Of a DNA stretch of 64,000 nt, positions 40,695-49,737 are shown one piece after another. The position numbers and the translations under genes are program-made. The notes beneath the pieces were generated by a model, which searched no databases, was not told where the DNA came from, and saw only the letters and a program-made list of their open reading frames with translations. The stretch is from DAOLCO01 sp964612555. GTDB taxonomy: Bacteria > Bdellovibrionota_C > UBA2361 > SZUA-149 > DAOLCO01. Location: the NCBI GenBank assembly GCA_964612555.1, contig CAZTBW010000004.1, forward strand, positions 124,001 through 188,000. Direction: 5' to 3'. How positions within the stretch are numbered: the stretch's first letter is position 1; each line of letters opens with the position of its first letter.

Positions 40695-41588
40695 TTATCT
40701 CTTGCTCGCACTTGCAACGTGGAGCTTCACGTTTTCTTCTTTCTGGGTATCCCCATCATGGGTATTCCCAGTGGAAGAAAAGCCTTTTAAATAAGCACTC
40801 ACAGTGCCGACAAATACTTCGGTTTCAATTTTAAGAACGTCCCTGCTCTCATCAGCAGCTATCCATATTTCTGCTTTCCTGAAGCGTTTTTCTCCTTCAG
40901 TGTCAGTAAGTTTTTTAAGTGAGGGAATCACTTTATATGCTTTTCTCTTCAGTTTTTGACCAGGGAGGGAAATATCCTCTATAGACGTCACTTCAAACGA
41001 AATAAGATAGCGGTTTTTTGCATTATAGACATCAAACGAAGCCTTCTGCCCAATCTTTATGGGAATACTTCTGGCAAGAAACGCTGCTGAGATAGGGTCC
41101 AGAGTTTGATTATTGGTAACAAACTCCCTCTCTTCTTCGAGCTTGCCATTTTTCTCAAGAACAGAACGTATATGACCATCATCGCCAAAAGTGATTTCAC
41201 TGCTTTTCTTTCTTGAGTTCTCGGTCTGGTTAAAGGAAAAGCGAATTGGCTTAAGATTGTCTTTATAAAACAAGCTGTGACTTGTATGACGAAGCTTGTA
41301 AAATATCCCGATAACCTTATTTGTTTTGGCGTTTGCTTCTACAAAATAGGCATCTGCCGAATCGACTTCTTTATCCTGAACATTAATTGAAGCCGACGCA
41401 ACCGGGATACCTTGCCAGCTTACTTCATACTCAAAAACACCCTTGTTAAATTCAGTGGTGTGAGGTGTGTAGTGTTCTGTTTGAACACGGACAGAGGCTG
41501 GATCAATATATTCAGAACTGACTGCACCACTGATACAAAAAATCAGAGCACCTGTTAGCAACACAAGAATGAATAATTTTTTCGACAT
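40695..41588 (-). CDS. DUF3108 family exported protein
   Basis: A 297-residue protein with a signal peptide and a beta-sandwich DUF3108 domain. The family pattern is visible: FEYEVSWQGIPVASASINV, AKTNKVIGIFYKLRHTSHSL, then LDPISAAFLARSIPI and RKAEIWIAADESRDVLKIE. DUF3108 proteins are periplasmic or outer-membrane-facing and of unknown function; the fold resembles lipid-binding lipoprotein domains. It converges with the Gly-rich lipoprotein gene and is divergent from the FG-GAP protein gene. Confidence 0.82.
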   Translation of the reverse strand: MSKKLFILVLLTGALIFCISGAVSSEYIDPASVRVQTEHYTPHTTEFNKGVFEYEVSWQGIPVASASINVQDKEVDSADAYFVEANAKTNKVIGIFYKLRHTSHSLFYKDNLKPIRFSFNQTENSRKKSSEITFGDDGHIRSVLEKNGKLEEEREFVTNNQTLDPISAAFLARSIPIKIGQKASFDVYNAKNRYLISFEVTSIEDISLPGQKLKRKAYKVIPSLKKLTDTEGEKRFRKAEIWIAADESRDVLKIETEVFVGTVSAYLKGFSSTGNTHDGDTQKEENVKLHVASASKR

Positions 41589-41789
41589 AGGTTCCGCTCA
41601 GTTCCGGTTAAGCATTAAGCAAGGTCTCCCTAATCCTAGCATAAATCGCGAATCATTAAAAACATTGAGTAAGGGCAGTTGCGGGCGATTTTAAATCTGT
41701 TTTTTTGATAAAAATAAAAAAAAACGTATTTGTAACAACAAGTTAAGAAATCACTATCAGAAATGGGAAAAATCAGAAAAGGGTGGTGC

Positions 41790-41819
41790 TTGTGTTTTAA
41801 GGTAGGGGCTCTTTATGAT
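41790..41819 (+). promoter_or_regulatory. Candidate sigma-70 promoter of the FG-GAP protein gene
   Basis: TTGTGT at 41790-41795 and TATGAT at 41814-41819 are spaced by 18 bases, about 65 bases before the ATG. Both hexamers match the -35 and -10 consensus at four or five positions. The ribosome site AAGGGG lies near the ATG. Promoter prediction by eye is tentative. Confidence 0.4.
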
Positions 41820-41885
41820 ATAGGGCTTTCTTAAAGGATCTTTATTTCTTTTAAAATAGATTAGCTGCTAATCAAGGGGTCTCTC

Positions 41886-44252
41886 ATGTATCTTCTTCGT
41901 TATTTCCTTCTTTTCTTTCTATCCCTCTTTATCCTGTCAGACGCCGCAGTAGCAGCTCCTTTTGATTGCAACAATAATGGCATTGATGACGCCACCGATA
42001 TCGAACTTGGCACAAGTGAAGACTGTAATGGAAACGGCATTCCCGATGAATGTGACGTAAGTGCTTCCGGTTTTACTTTTAGAGAGTTCAAGGAACTTGA
42101 ATTAAAAAGTGTTATGCTTAGCGGGTTTCCAAATCAACTGGTGCCGACAAAAGTTGCGGACTTTAATGGAGATGGACATCCTGATCTTTGGGGGATGTTC
42201 AGTTATACTACCTTTGGAGGACATTACATAATATTTATTTATCTGAATCAAGGTGATAACACCTTTACTGCACCAATTGAGATTCCATTTACAGGCACCA
42301 CCGGTTTTATAAATATATCGATATCCGACCCTGTCGCTATAGACATTGATTCGGATGGTGATCTGGATATCGTATTTCGTCATGATACCGTGGCATGGAG
42401 ACATAACCCGCCATCTGCGGGGTTTCTTGTTTCAGTATTGGAAAATGATGGTGAAGGAAATTTCACACGTAAAGAAACCAATATTCCATCACTACTCCCT
42501 CCCCGATCAGCAACTTCAACACTGCCATCAAAACTTGTGGCGACAAGTTTTGCACACGTTAATTCAAAAGACCTTGCAATGATACATGAAGGCAGGGTGT
42601 ATGCATTGTATAACATCGGAAATCTGGAATTTGTTCATTTTGACATGGGTGCAAGTGGTCAGGCTGATAATCTGGGGTTTTTTCCCGAACGCTTTCCGGG
42701 GAGTGTTAATATGTCTCAGACAAGAATTTTTAGCTCAACTTCCGATGAAGGGTTTCTTATGGGTCCGGGTGATGGCTCTCTACAGAGATTCACTCATGGA
42801 GAGGATATTGGTTTTAGTGATATTAAACAAGTAGTATCTCCTGAAAACTATACAGCAGCACACCTGATGAAAGGAACGCCGGCAAATCCCGGTAACAAGG
42901 GATACAGCACCATTATGACTCAGCCATTTTCCGGAGGAGGAAGAAAAACATTTCCGGCAGGTGTTGGCAGTGTTCAAGAGCTTTTCATAGCGGATTTCAA
43001 TGGTGACGGGGCTTCTGATGTAGTGTTTTTTGGTGCGGGAGATATTCATTCAAAAAGCGGAATACAAATACTCCTGAATGAAGAGCCTAATGATTTTTCA
43101 AATCGCCTGAACATTTTTATGCCGCCATCAGCAAAGCAGGCAATCACAGTGTTTGATTTCGATAATGACGGAAAACCTGATATTCTTTTTAAAGCAAAAG
43201 AAGAAGGAAAAATGCTTATTGGTTTTAATGGAACAACATATCCTCTTACTCCGGCACTGGAAGCTGATCTTGATGCAAACTATATTCCGGATATTTGTGA
43301 ACGGACGGTTCCGGGTGACTTTAATGGAGATAGAAAAGGTGATCGGGTAGTTGTTAGAAACTATTCAGGGCAGCTTTTATGGTTAATCTCACCTGATTCA
43401 TTTACATATGTCACTTCTCCGACCACCAACATTCCATTTGGGCTTGCCGGTGATACACTTCTTGCCGGAGATTTTAATGGTCAGGGAAAAATCAGTCCGG
43501 GGGTGATACGTAAAAATGGTGATTATCTGGACTGGTACTGGCTGAAATCTGATGATTCTACCGCTGTGATTTCTTATGGCTTGAGAAATGATACGCCCCT
43601 TAGCGGGTACTTCAATGCTGATAAAACTCTTGATCGTGTTGTAGTGAGAGATCATCTGGGAGGTTTATTGTGGTTGATCAACACGGATGGGGAAAGTCAT
43701 TCGGTACATTCGATGTATCAGTTTGGGCTCACTGGTGATACTCCTTTTACTGCGGATATGGATGGGGATGGAATATCCGAACTGATAGTTTCGAGAACAC
43801 TGAGTAGTGGACAGGTTGTCTGGTATGCACTTTTTATAAACAGTCAGGAAGTGCTCGGTCCCTACCCCTGGGGACTACGAGGAGACCTTCTTATGCCTCC
43901 GACTGATTTTGATGGAAGTGGCAGGGCGCAATATCTTGTGGCAAGACCAATTAATGGTTTCCTGAATACATTCCATAACTCACCACTTAGAGAAAATTAT
44001 AATGTCTATACCGATGTTCAGAAACTTTTTGGTCTTCCGGGGGATCATCTCCATGTAGCGTACCGATTGGGGCTTCCGTATGGACATCTAAGTGTCTGGC
44101 GACCAAGCAATTATTTTTGGAATGACGGTTTACAATTTTCTCAGTTCTGGGATTCAATAGGAGAAAGCCTCTTCCCAAGTACTTATGGCTTTACCGGTGA
44201 TGTACTGATCGGCATTGATGGAAAAGCCGTCGGGAGATACGACGGAAGGTAA
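41886..44252 (+). CDS. Secreted FG-GAP/VCBS repeat protein with Ca-binding N-terminus
   Basis: A 788-residue exported protein. After the signal peptide come two Asp-rich Ca-type repeats (DCNNNGIDDATDIELG and DCNGNGIPDECDV) of the thrombospondin-3/dockerin kind. Then follows a long beta-rich region with FG-GAP/VCBS motifs: VADFNGDGHPDLWG, IDIDSDGDLDIVF, IADFNGDGASDVVFF, VFDFDNDGKPDILF, GDFNGDRKGDRVVVR, ADMDGDGISELIVS. This plan matches extracellular beta-propeller-type adhesins or Ca-stabilised surface proteins. No LPXTG or autotransporter domain is seen. Function is probably cell-surface adhesion or glycan binding (inference). Confidence 0.82.
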   Translation: MYLLRYFLLFFLSLFILSDAAVAAPFDCNNNGIDDATDIELGTSEDCNGNGIPDECDVSASGFTFREFKELELKSVMLSGFPNQLVPTKVADFNGDGHPDLWGMFSYTTFGGHYIIFIYLNQGDNTFTAPIEIPFTGTTGFINISISDPVAIDIDSDGDLDIVFRHDTVAWRHNPPSAGFLVSVLENDGEGNFTRKETNIPSLLPPRSATSTLPSKLVATSFAHVNSKDLAMIHEGRVYALYNIGNLEFVHFDMGASGQADNLGFFPERFPGSVNMSQTRIFSSTSDEGFLMGPGDGSLQRFTHGEDIGFSDIKQVVSPENYTAAHLMKGTPANPGNKGYSTIMTQPFSGGGRKTFPAGVGSVQELFIADFNGDGASDVVFFGAGDIHSKSGIQILLNEEPNDFSNRLNIFMPPSAKQAITVFDFDNDGKPDILFKAKEEGKMLIGFNGTTYPLTPALEADLDANYIPDICERTVPGDFNGDRKGDRVVVRNYSGQLLWLISPDSFTYVTSPTTNIPFGLAGDTLLAGDFNGQGKISPGVIRKNGDYLDWYWLKSDDSTAVISYGLRNDTPLSGYFNADKTLDRVVVRDHLGGLLWLINTDGESHSVHSMYQFGLTGDTPFTADMDGDGISELIVSRTLSSGQVVWYALFINSQEVLGPYPWGLRGDLLMPPTDFDGSGRAQYLVARPINGFLNTFHNSPLRENYNVYTDVQKLFGLPGDHLHVAYRLGLPYGHLSVWRPSNYFWNDGLQFSQFWDSIGESLFPSTYGFTGDVLIGIDGKAVGRYDGR

Positions 44253-44263
44253 AGATAAAGTTT

Positions 44264-44884
44264 TTGACGACTTCAATAGACACTTCACTACTAAAAAAAG
44301 AATCTCCGAATCTTTACGGAAAGATTTTGCGTATGTATGGATCCGTACCCGAACCTTGTAAAATTGCCTATGACTTTGCAAGAGAACATGGTGGGAATAG
44401 TGAAATCTGGTTTACGAGGGAAGAAGGGGTGTCGTTTAATCCCAGGGCTGCAAGGGTAGGGGTTATTTTGATTGAAGGTGTGGGTAGTTCTGAGGCTGTG
44501 GCAATTGAAACACTGTATCTTGGTATCCTCTCAAGTATCCTCATATATCCTGATTCTCTTAAAAGAATGGAAGACACTATAGATAGTAAAGAAATATCTT
44601 TTGAGAAATTCAGAGATATGCACTCTGAATATACACAGTTAGCAGGTCATCCTCCGGATATAAAGCCTGAACATGCAAAAATTTTTATTTCACTTTTTAT
44701 AGATAAAATGAGACATATACATTTGTGTGAATCAGATAAAACAAAACTCATAGGTGAAACGTATGGTGAGGCAAAATATTACCATGATCTATCTGAAAAA
44801 CATTTTCATTATTACAAACCATTTATTGCCCACTGGATGAAGAGATATTCAAATCATGAAAGCCACGGTATCAACAGTAAATAA
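44264..44884 (+). CDS. Uncharacterised soluble protein (206 aa)
   Basis: The frame starts at TTG 44264, with an alternative ATG at 44333. The product has no signal or membrane segment. The visible features are EGVSFNPRAARVGVILIEG, AIETLYLGILSSILIYPDSL and a C-terminal His/Lys/Tyr-rich stretch (KYYHDLSEKHFHYYKPFIAH). The middle has the look of a mostly helical domain, perhaps HD- or nucleotide-metabolism-like, but I cannot assign a family. Its end overlaps the plsC start by 29 bases, suggesting coupling with phospholipid synthesis. Confidence 0.5.
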   Translation: MTTSIDTSLLKKESPNLYGKILRMYGSVPEPCKIAYDFAREHGGNSEIWFTREEGVSFNPRAARVGVILIEGVGSSEAVAIETLYLGILSSILIYPDSLKRMEDTIDSKEISFEKFRDMHSEYTQLAGHPPDIKPEHAKIFISLFIDKMRHIHLCESDKTKLIGETYGEAKYYHDLSEKHFHYYKPFIAHWMKRYSNHESHGINSK

Positions 44885-45659
44885 AGAAAATTCTGAAGAA
44901 GTATCAAAAGATACTCAGCTGCCTCCTCCTACTGTGCTTGAATATATCCTCTTCCCTTTTTTCCTTCTCGCTTTTTTTGGGACTCTGGTGTTCTATGATT
45001 TCGTCTTGAAAACTATCTCCTTCGTTTACCCTAAAGCCAGGGAATGGGGAGCGTACCACTTTAACAAATGGGTTCTCTATTCGCTTAAAGTTGTTGGCAC
45101 AAAAGTAAAAATCAGGGGTCAGGAACATCTGCCGGAATCCGGACCTTGCGTTATTGTATCAAATCATCAATCAATGTTTGATATTCCCAGTATCCATGTT
45201 GCCTGCAAAAAACTGCTCCCCAGGTTTGTTGCAAAAATAGAACTCGGAAGAGGCATTCCGGGAGTATCGGCTTGTCTCAGAATTTCAAACGCCGCACTGA
45301 TTGACAGATCAGATGCCCCACAAGCGCTTAAAGAACTAAAACGATTTTCTGATTTTATAAAACAATCCAAAACATCCGCCGTAATTTTTCCTGAAGGAAC
45401 CCGGGCAAGATTTCATACTCCCAAAGCATTCAAGAAAAAAGGAACTATTACCCTCATAAAAGAAACCGCCCCGGTCTGGATTATTCCTGTCTCAATACAA
45501 AATTCATGGAAACTACAGGCAAGAAAATATGGTCCCCTGCCTCTCGGGGTGGAAATAGAACTTTATATTCACAAGCCGGTATTTTTCGAAGGCAATGAAA
45601 ATTCAGAGCAAATTCTTGATCAAATTGAACATGAAATCAAAAGTTTGCTGATTAATTGA
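44856..45659 (+). CDS. plsC: 1-acyl-sn-glycerol-3-phosphate acyltransferase (PlsC/LPLAT family)
   Basis: A 267-residue membrane-bound acyltransferase. A membrane segment near residues 28-55 precedes the LPLAT domain. Motif I is NHQSMFD (HX4D), motif III is FPEGTRAR, and the late IIPVSI strand is present. It acylates lysophosphatidic acid to phosphatidic acid in phospholipid synthesis at the cytoplasmic membrane. It overlaps the preceding unknown gene and is followed by a gap before the Gly-zipper lipoprotein gene. Confidence 0.92.
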   Translation: MKATVSTVNKENSEEVSKDTQLPPPTVLEYILFPFFLLAFFGTLVFYDFVLKTISFVYPKAREWGAYHFNKWVLYSLKVVGTKVKIRGQEHLPESGPCVIVSNHQSMFDIPSIHVACKKLLPRFVAKIELGRGIPGVSACLRISNAALIDRSDAPQALKELKRFSDFIKQSKTSAVIFPEGTRARFHTPKAFKKKGTITLIKETAPVWIIPVSIQNSWKLQARKYGPLPLGVEIELYIHKPVFFEGNENSEQILDQIEHEIKSLLIN

Positions 45660-45766
45660 TAGTATATTACATACATCAGAATATTTTACTTTATGAATAT
45701 GTCTGATTTATAATGACTCACTTTTACAAACTATTTTTTTAGTGGATAATTATTAGGGGAATACCT

Positions 45767-46198
45767 ATGAAAATTAATGCGATCTTCGGTGTCTTGGTGA
45801 TTAGCGTTTTACTCACTGCCGGATGTAGTACCGGACCTAAAACACCTCGTTTTTTCCCAAATGACCATTATAGAAGAGTAGGTCCATCTGTTGCAGATGC
45901 GGATGCTGCACAGTGCATGGCTCTTGCTGACCAATATGTGGAGAACCCTTCTGCGTGGCAGGACGCAGCAATAGGTGGAGTTGGTGGTGCCGCAGTTGGT
46001 GCGGGTGCGGGTGCACTTGGAGGAACCATAATGAAAGGTAAAGTTGGTAGAGCTACCGCTGCCGGTGCTGCAATTGGTGGTATTGTTGGAGTTGCGAGCA
46101 GTCTTTCAAAAATGGGCGAACGAAATCCATCATACGACCGATTTGTTGAACACTGCTTACAGCAAAAGGGATATCAGGTAGTAGGTTGGGGGAATTAA
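45767..46198 (+). CDS. Glycine-zipper lipoprotein
   Basis: A 143-residue lipoprotein: AGGGGA precedes the ATG and the lipobox is LLTAGC (Cys 20). The central region is a glycine zipper: IGGVGGAAVGAGAGALGGTI and then AAGAAIGGIVGVASS, like SlyB/17-kDa antigen-type envelope proteins. A short conserved start after the Cys (GPKTPRFFPNDHYRRVGPSVA) and a Cys near the C-terminus (HCLQQKGY) are present. Such proteins insert hairpin helices into the outer membrane. It is possibly linked to the next gene only by position. Confidence 0.7.
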   Translation: MKINAIFGVLVISVLLTAGCSTGPKTPRFFPNDHYRRVGPSVADADAAQCMALADQYVENPSAWQDAAIGGVGGAAVGAGAGALGGTIMKGKVGRATAAGAAIGGIVGVASSLSKMGERNPSYDRFVEHCLQQKGYQVVGWGN

Positions 46199-46220
46199 GC
46201 CCCTGCCTGTTACAAGCATC

Positions 46221-47582
46221 TTGCCATTCAGGGATCTTGTGACTCAGATTGTGCCAAATCATGATGAAATATCAAGAGCTTCCTCTCTTGATACACGAAC
46301 CAAGGCAGTGACCTTGAATCAAGATCAAAGGATTTACGGCACGATAGCTGAAATTGGGGCAGGACAGGAAATCGCTGCATGGTTCTTTCGAGTAGGCGGA
46401 GCCGCAGGAACCATTGCAAAAACCATGTCCGCCTACGACATGAAAGTAAGTGATGACATATATGGAAAGGCGACTCGATATGTGTCTGAAGCGAGACTTA
46501 TTTCCATGCTCGATCACGAATACTCATTACTGAACGAACGTCTCGGAAAATCTCAGGAAAACGATCGAACATTTTTTGCACTCGCAAACACGATGGCAGC
46601 AAAAAGTTATGCGGGTACAAACGAATGGCATGGATGGCTTGGGGTTCGATTCCAGAATCAACCCGACGATGAGCCCTCTGACATTATCCTGCATGTGAAC
46701 ATGCATGACCCGGATAATTTTCTTCAACAACAAGCCATAGGAATCCTTGGAGTTAACCTTCTGTACGCCGCTTTTTTTCTCAAAGATAATCTTGAGGTCT
46801 TTTGTACTTCCCTGATGGATGATCTTGCACCCGGAAGAATCGAAGTTGATGTTGCCTACTTTCGAGGTTCCTGTTTTGAGGGATGGGACGATCCTCTGGT
46901 TGGAGTTCACTTGATTGAAGATGGTCTTTCCGATGCAGTACTGTTTTCTCCCGATGGAAGATTAATTCAACCATCCAGCGAAATCAGAAAAAGACCGGTA
47001 CTTGTAGAGCGGGGAACATACCGCGTAATAAATGAACTGCTTCCCGACGCCTACTCCAATACCCTGAAAGTTTTTACCGAGGGACTTAAAGATTCAGATA
47101 AAACACCAATTATCATCAATGAAGTCTCAATCCGTTCAGTACACCATCAACAGATACTTTCAACCAAAGAAATCGCAGAACTCCTCCCCAAACTCCTGAA
47201 TAACAATTGCCACGTTATGATATCAAATTTTTCATGGTACTATTCCGTATCCCAATACCTCAGAAGACATACTGAGGAAAAAATCGCTTTTATTATGGGG
47301 GTCAGCACTTTAATGAAATTATTCAGCGATGAAGTTTACGATGCCGAGTCCGGGAATCTCCTGGAGGCACTGGGAAGGCTGCTTGCAATTGGAGTAAATG
47401 TCATTTCATATCCCATGGACGCTGCAAGCGTAAAAACACACCTTGCATGCACGGACGAAGACCTTGCACGATGGAAACTCCCCAAAGATAAACTCTTAAG
47501 CGCAAATGACATCGAACCCCTTGGAGCCGAAAAGCATTTATATCGATATCTACTCGAATCGAAATCCCTGCTCTCGATTTAA
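46221..47582 (+). CDS. Conserved uncharacterised protein of the family misnamed 'TonB-dependent receptor' in many genomes
   Basis: A 453-residue protein with start TTG 46221; in-frame sequence upstream is closed by a stop at 46182, so no ATG is available. It shows the family marks GTIAEIGAGQEIAAWFFRVG, GAAGTIAKTMSAYDMKVSD, NEWHGWLGVRFQ, QQQAIGILGVNLLYAAFF and VMISNFSWYYSVSQYLRRH. The same family is found in cyanobacteria and others and carries misleading names; it has no beta-barrel or signal peptide. It sits 21 bases before nadA, so a link to NAD synthesis is suggested by position only. Confidence 0.75.
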   Translation: MPFRDLVTQIVPNHDEISRASSLDTRTKAVTLNQDQRIYGTIAEIGAGQEIAAWFFRVGGAAGTIAKTMSAYDMKVSDDIYGKATRYVSEARLISMLDHEYSLLNERLGKSQENDRTFFALANTMAAKSYAGTNEWHGWLGVRFQNQPDDEPSDIILHVNMHDPDNFLQQQAIGILGVNLLYAAFFLKDNLEVFCTSLMDDLAPGRIEVDVAYFRGSCFEGWDDPLVGVHLIEDGLSDAVLFSPDGRLIQPSSEIRKRPVLVERGTYRVINELLPDAYSNTLKVFTEGLKDSDKTPIIINEVSIRSVHHQQILSTKEIAELLPKLLNNNCHVMISNFSWYYSVSQYLRRHTEEKIAFIMGVSTLMKLFSDEVYDAESGNLLEALGRLLAIGVNVISYPMDAASVKTHLACTDEDLARWKLPKDKLLSANDIEPLGAEKHLYRYLLESKSLLSI

Positions 47583-47603
47583 TAGTACCGTATAAGTAGT
47601 GCC

Positions 47604-48536
47604 ATGAAAAATAACTTGATAGAAGAAATAAACGAATTAAAAAAAGAGAGAAAGGCTTCTATCCTTGCGCATTATTATCAAGAGGCTGTGATTCAGGATA
47701 TTGCCGATCACATCGCGGACAGTCTTGGCATGGCGTACTACGGAAGGGACTCTGATGCGGAGGTCTTACTTGTTGCAGGAGTACTCTTCATGGGAGAAAC
47801 CGCAAAGATTCTTTCACCTGAAAAAACGGTACTTGTTCCCGATCTTGATGCGGGATGTTCACTTGCAGATAACTGCCCTGCTGAAGAATTTAAAAAATTT
47901 AAAGCGCAATATCCCAACCACATCGTAGTAACGTATGTCAATTGCAGTGCTGAAGTAAAAGCACTCACCGACATCCTCTGCACTTCTTCCAATGCATTAA
48001 AAATAATAAACTCCATCCCCAAAGATACACCAATTCTCTTTGCACCGGATAAACATCTTGGCGCATATCTCAAGAAACAATCCGGAAGGGAAGATATGAT
48101 ACTCTGGGACGGGGCGTGCATAGTGCATGAAAATTTTAAAGCAGAAACGCTTACCAGACTGAAGATGCAGCACCCTGATGCCCTGGTACTTGCCCACCCC
48201 GAGTGCCCTGAACCGGTGCTTGACCTGGCTGACCACATAGGGTCAACAAGTGCGCTGTTAAACTTCAGTATCAGCTCTGAGGCTAAAGAGTTCATTGTTG
48301 CAACCGAGTCCGGCATCATCCATCAAATGGAGAAAAAATCGCCTCACAAAAAATTCTTTGCGGTTCCCAATGCCGCACATTGCAACTGTGCCGAGTGCCC
48401 TCATATGAGAAAAAATACACTTGAAAAGATCAGAGACGCACTACGAGACCTCACACCACAGATTCATATAGACGAAGACATACGTAAGCGAGCGGTGCTT
48501 CCACTTGAAAGGATGTTTGAAATCAGCGCCTCTTGA
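47604..48536 (+). CDS. nadA: Quinolinate synthase
   Basis: A 310-residue protein matching NadA length. It opens LKKERKASILAHYYQEAVIQ and continues VLFMGETAKILSPEKTVLVP. The three Fe-S ligands are Cys in DAGCSLADNCP, LAHPECPEPV and HCNCAECPHMRKN; other Cys, including TYVNCSAEVKA, are conserved. It condenses iminoaspartate with dihydroxyacetone phosphate to quinolinate using a [4Fe-4S] cluster, in de novo NAD synthesis. A cysteine desulfurase gene follows after 18 bases and may help build the cluster. No nadB or nadC is in the window. Confidence 0.93.
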   Translation: MKNNLIEEINELKKERKASILAHYYQEAVIQDIADHIADSLGMAYYGRDSDAEVLLVAGVLFMGETAKILSPEKTVLVPDLDAGCSLADNCPAEEFKKFKAQYPNHIVVTYVNCSAEVKALTDILCTSSNALKIINSIPKDTPILFAPDKHLGAYLKKQSGREDMILWDGACIVHENFKAETLTRLKMQHPDALVLAHPECPEPVLDLADHIGSTSALLNFSISSEAKEFIVATESGIIHQMEKKSPHKKFFAVPNAAHCNCAECPHMRKNTLEKIRDALRDLTPQIHIDEDIRKRAVLPLERMFEISAS

Positions 48537-48554
48537 TCAAGTAAAAAACTTATT

Positions 48555-49736
48555 ATGAAACACATGATATATCTTGATAACAATTCAACCACTCCCATCG
48601 CTCCGGAAGTAATAAGCTACACCACAGAAGTCCTTTCAAAATGCTTTGGGAACCCCTCTTCCCCACATTTTTACGGCTGGCAGGCAAAAGAAGTTCTGGA
48701 AAAAGCACGAGAAGAGCTTGCTGAACTGTTGGGTACGAGCACCCCTTGTATCATCTTCACTTCAGGAGCAACGGAGGCTAACAACATTATTCTCCAGGGC
48801 TTCTGCACAAAATCTCGCACACTTCATCCAGAGCAGACTCCTCATATAGTAAGTTCAAAAATAGAACACAGTTCCATACTCAGAACTGTTTTTGCGATAG
48901 AAGAGAGAGGAGACGGTAACTACACCTTACTTGATAATGATAAAGAAGGGATAATTGCCCCACAAACCCTTTCTTCCGGTATCAGTTCAATTAAGGCTCC
49001 TCTCCTTATCAGCATACAACTTGCAAATAATGAAATTGGAACACTTCAGGATATTTCAGCACTCTCTGAAGCTGCCCGCCACACACCACACTTTTTCCAC
49101 AGTGACATTACTCAAATGATTGGAAAAACTTCTTTTTCATTTAAAGATACCAATATTCATGCAGTAAGCCTCTCCGGACACAAATTTCATGCACCAAAGG
49201 GTATCGGTGTTCTTGCGTTCAGGGATGAAGAGGCAATGGATAAAGTTACTTCTGTCTATTTCGGAGGTCTGCATGAAAAAGGACTTCGACCGGGGACGCT
49301 TGCAGTCCCAATGATTGCAAGTATAGGAGCTGCGGCAAAGCTCGCACGAACAGAAACAGATACCATGCGCTCATATCTTCAAAAACTTTCTCATAACATG
49401 CTCACTTCTCTTCTAAGCTTTGACCCGAATATTCGACTCCTGGGACCTTCTCTTGATTCCGGAAAGAGACTTCCCGGAAATCTTAATATGTACATTCCCG
49501 GAATAAACGGCGGCAAACTTTGTAATGATCTTTCAGCCTCAGTCGCATTTTCTACAAGTTCTGCCTGCCTCAGCTCATCATCACAAAGCTCTCATGTTCT
49601 TGCTGCAATCGGGCTTTCTGAGTCTGAAGCAAAATCAGTAATAAGAATCGGTATAAGCACCATGAATACGGAAGCTGAAATTACCACCGCTTCTGAAAAA
49701 ATAATTTCAAAAATAAAAAAATTAAGAGGACAATAA
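48555..49736 (+). CDS. NifS/IscS-type cysteine desulfurase
   Basis: A 393-residue class V PLP aminotransferase. It begins MIYLDNNSTTPIAPEV, has FTSGATEANNIILQGF, and the PLP lysine is in SLSGHKFHAPKGIGVL. The active-site Cys lies in the SSACLSSSSQSSHVLAAIGL loop, and the RIGISTMNTEAEI ending is typical. It supplies sulfur for Fe-S clusters or thiolation. Position directly after nadA suggests NadA cluster maturation, as in NadA-NifS pairs of other bacteria (nifS next to nadBAC in Bacillus). One base separates it from the HAD gene. Confidence 0.92.
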   Translation: MKHMIYLDNNSTTPIAPEVISYTTEVLSKCFGNPSSPHFYGWQAKEVLEKAREELAELLGTSTPCIIFTSGATEANNIILQGFCTKSRTLHPEQTPHIVSSKIEHSSILRTVFAIEERGDGNYTLLDNDKEGIIAPQTLSSGISSIKAPLLISIQLANNEIGTLQDISALSEAARHTPHFFHSDITQMIGKTSFSFKDTNIHAVSLSGHKFHAPKGIGVLAFRDEEAMDKVTSVYFGGLHEKGLRPGTLAVPMIASIGAAAKLARTETDTMRSYLQKLSHNMLTSLLSFDPNIRLLGPSLDSGKRLPGNLNMYIPGINGGKLCNDLSASVAFSTSSACLSSSSQSSHVLAAIGLSESEAKSVIRIGISTMNTEAEITTASEKIISKIKKLRGQ

Positions 49737-49737
49737 A

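Noticed and set aside
46221..47582. TonB-dependent receptor
   Set aside because: No signal peptide, no plug domain and no beta-barrel; the name is a propagated misannotation of this soluble family.
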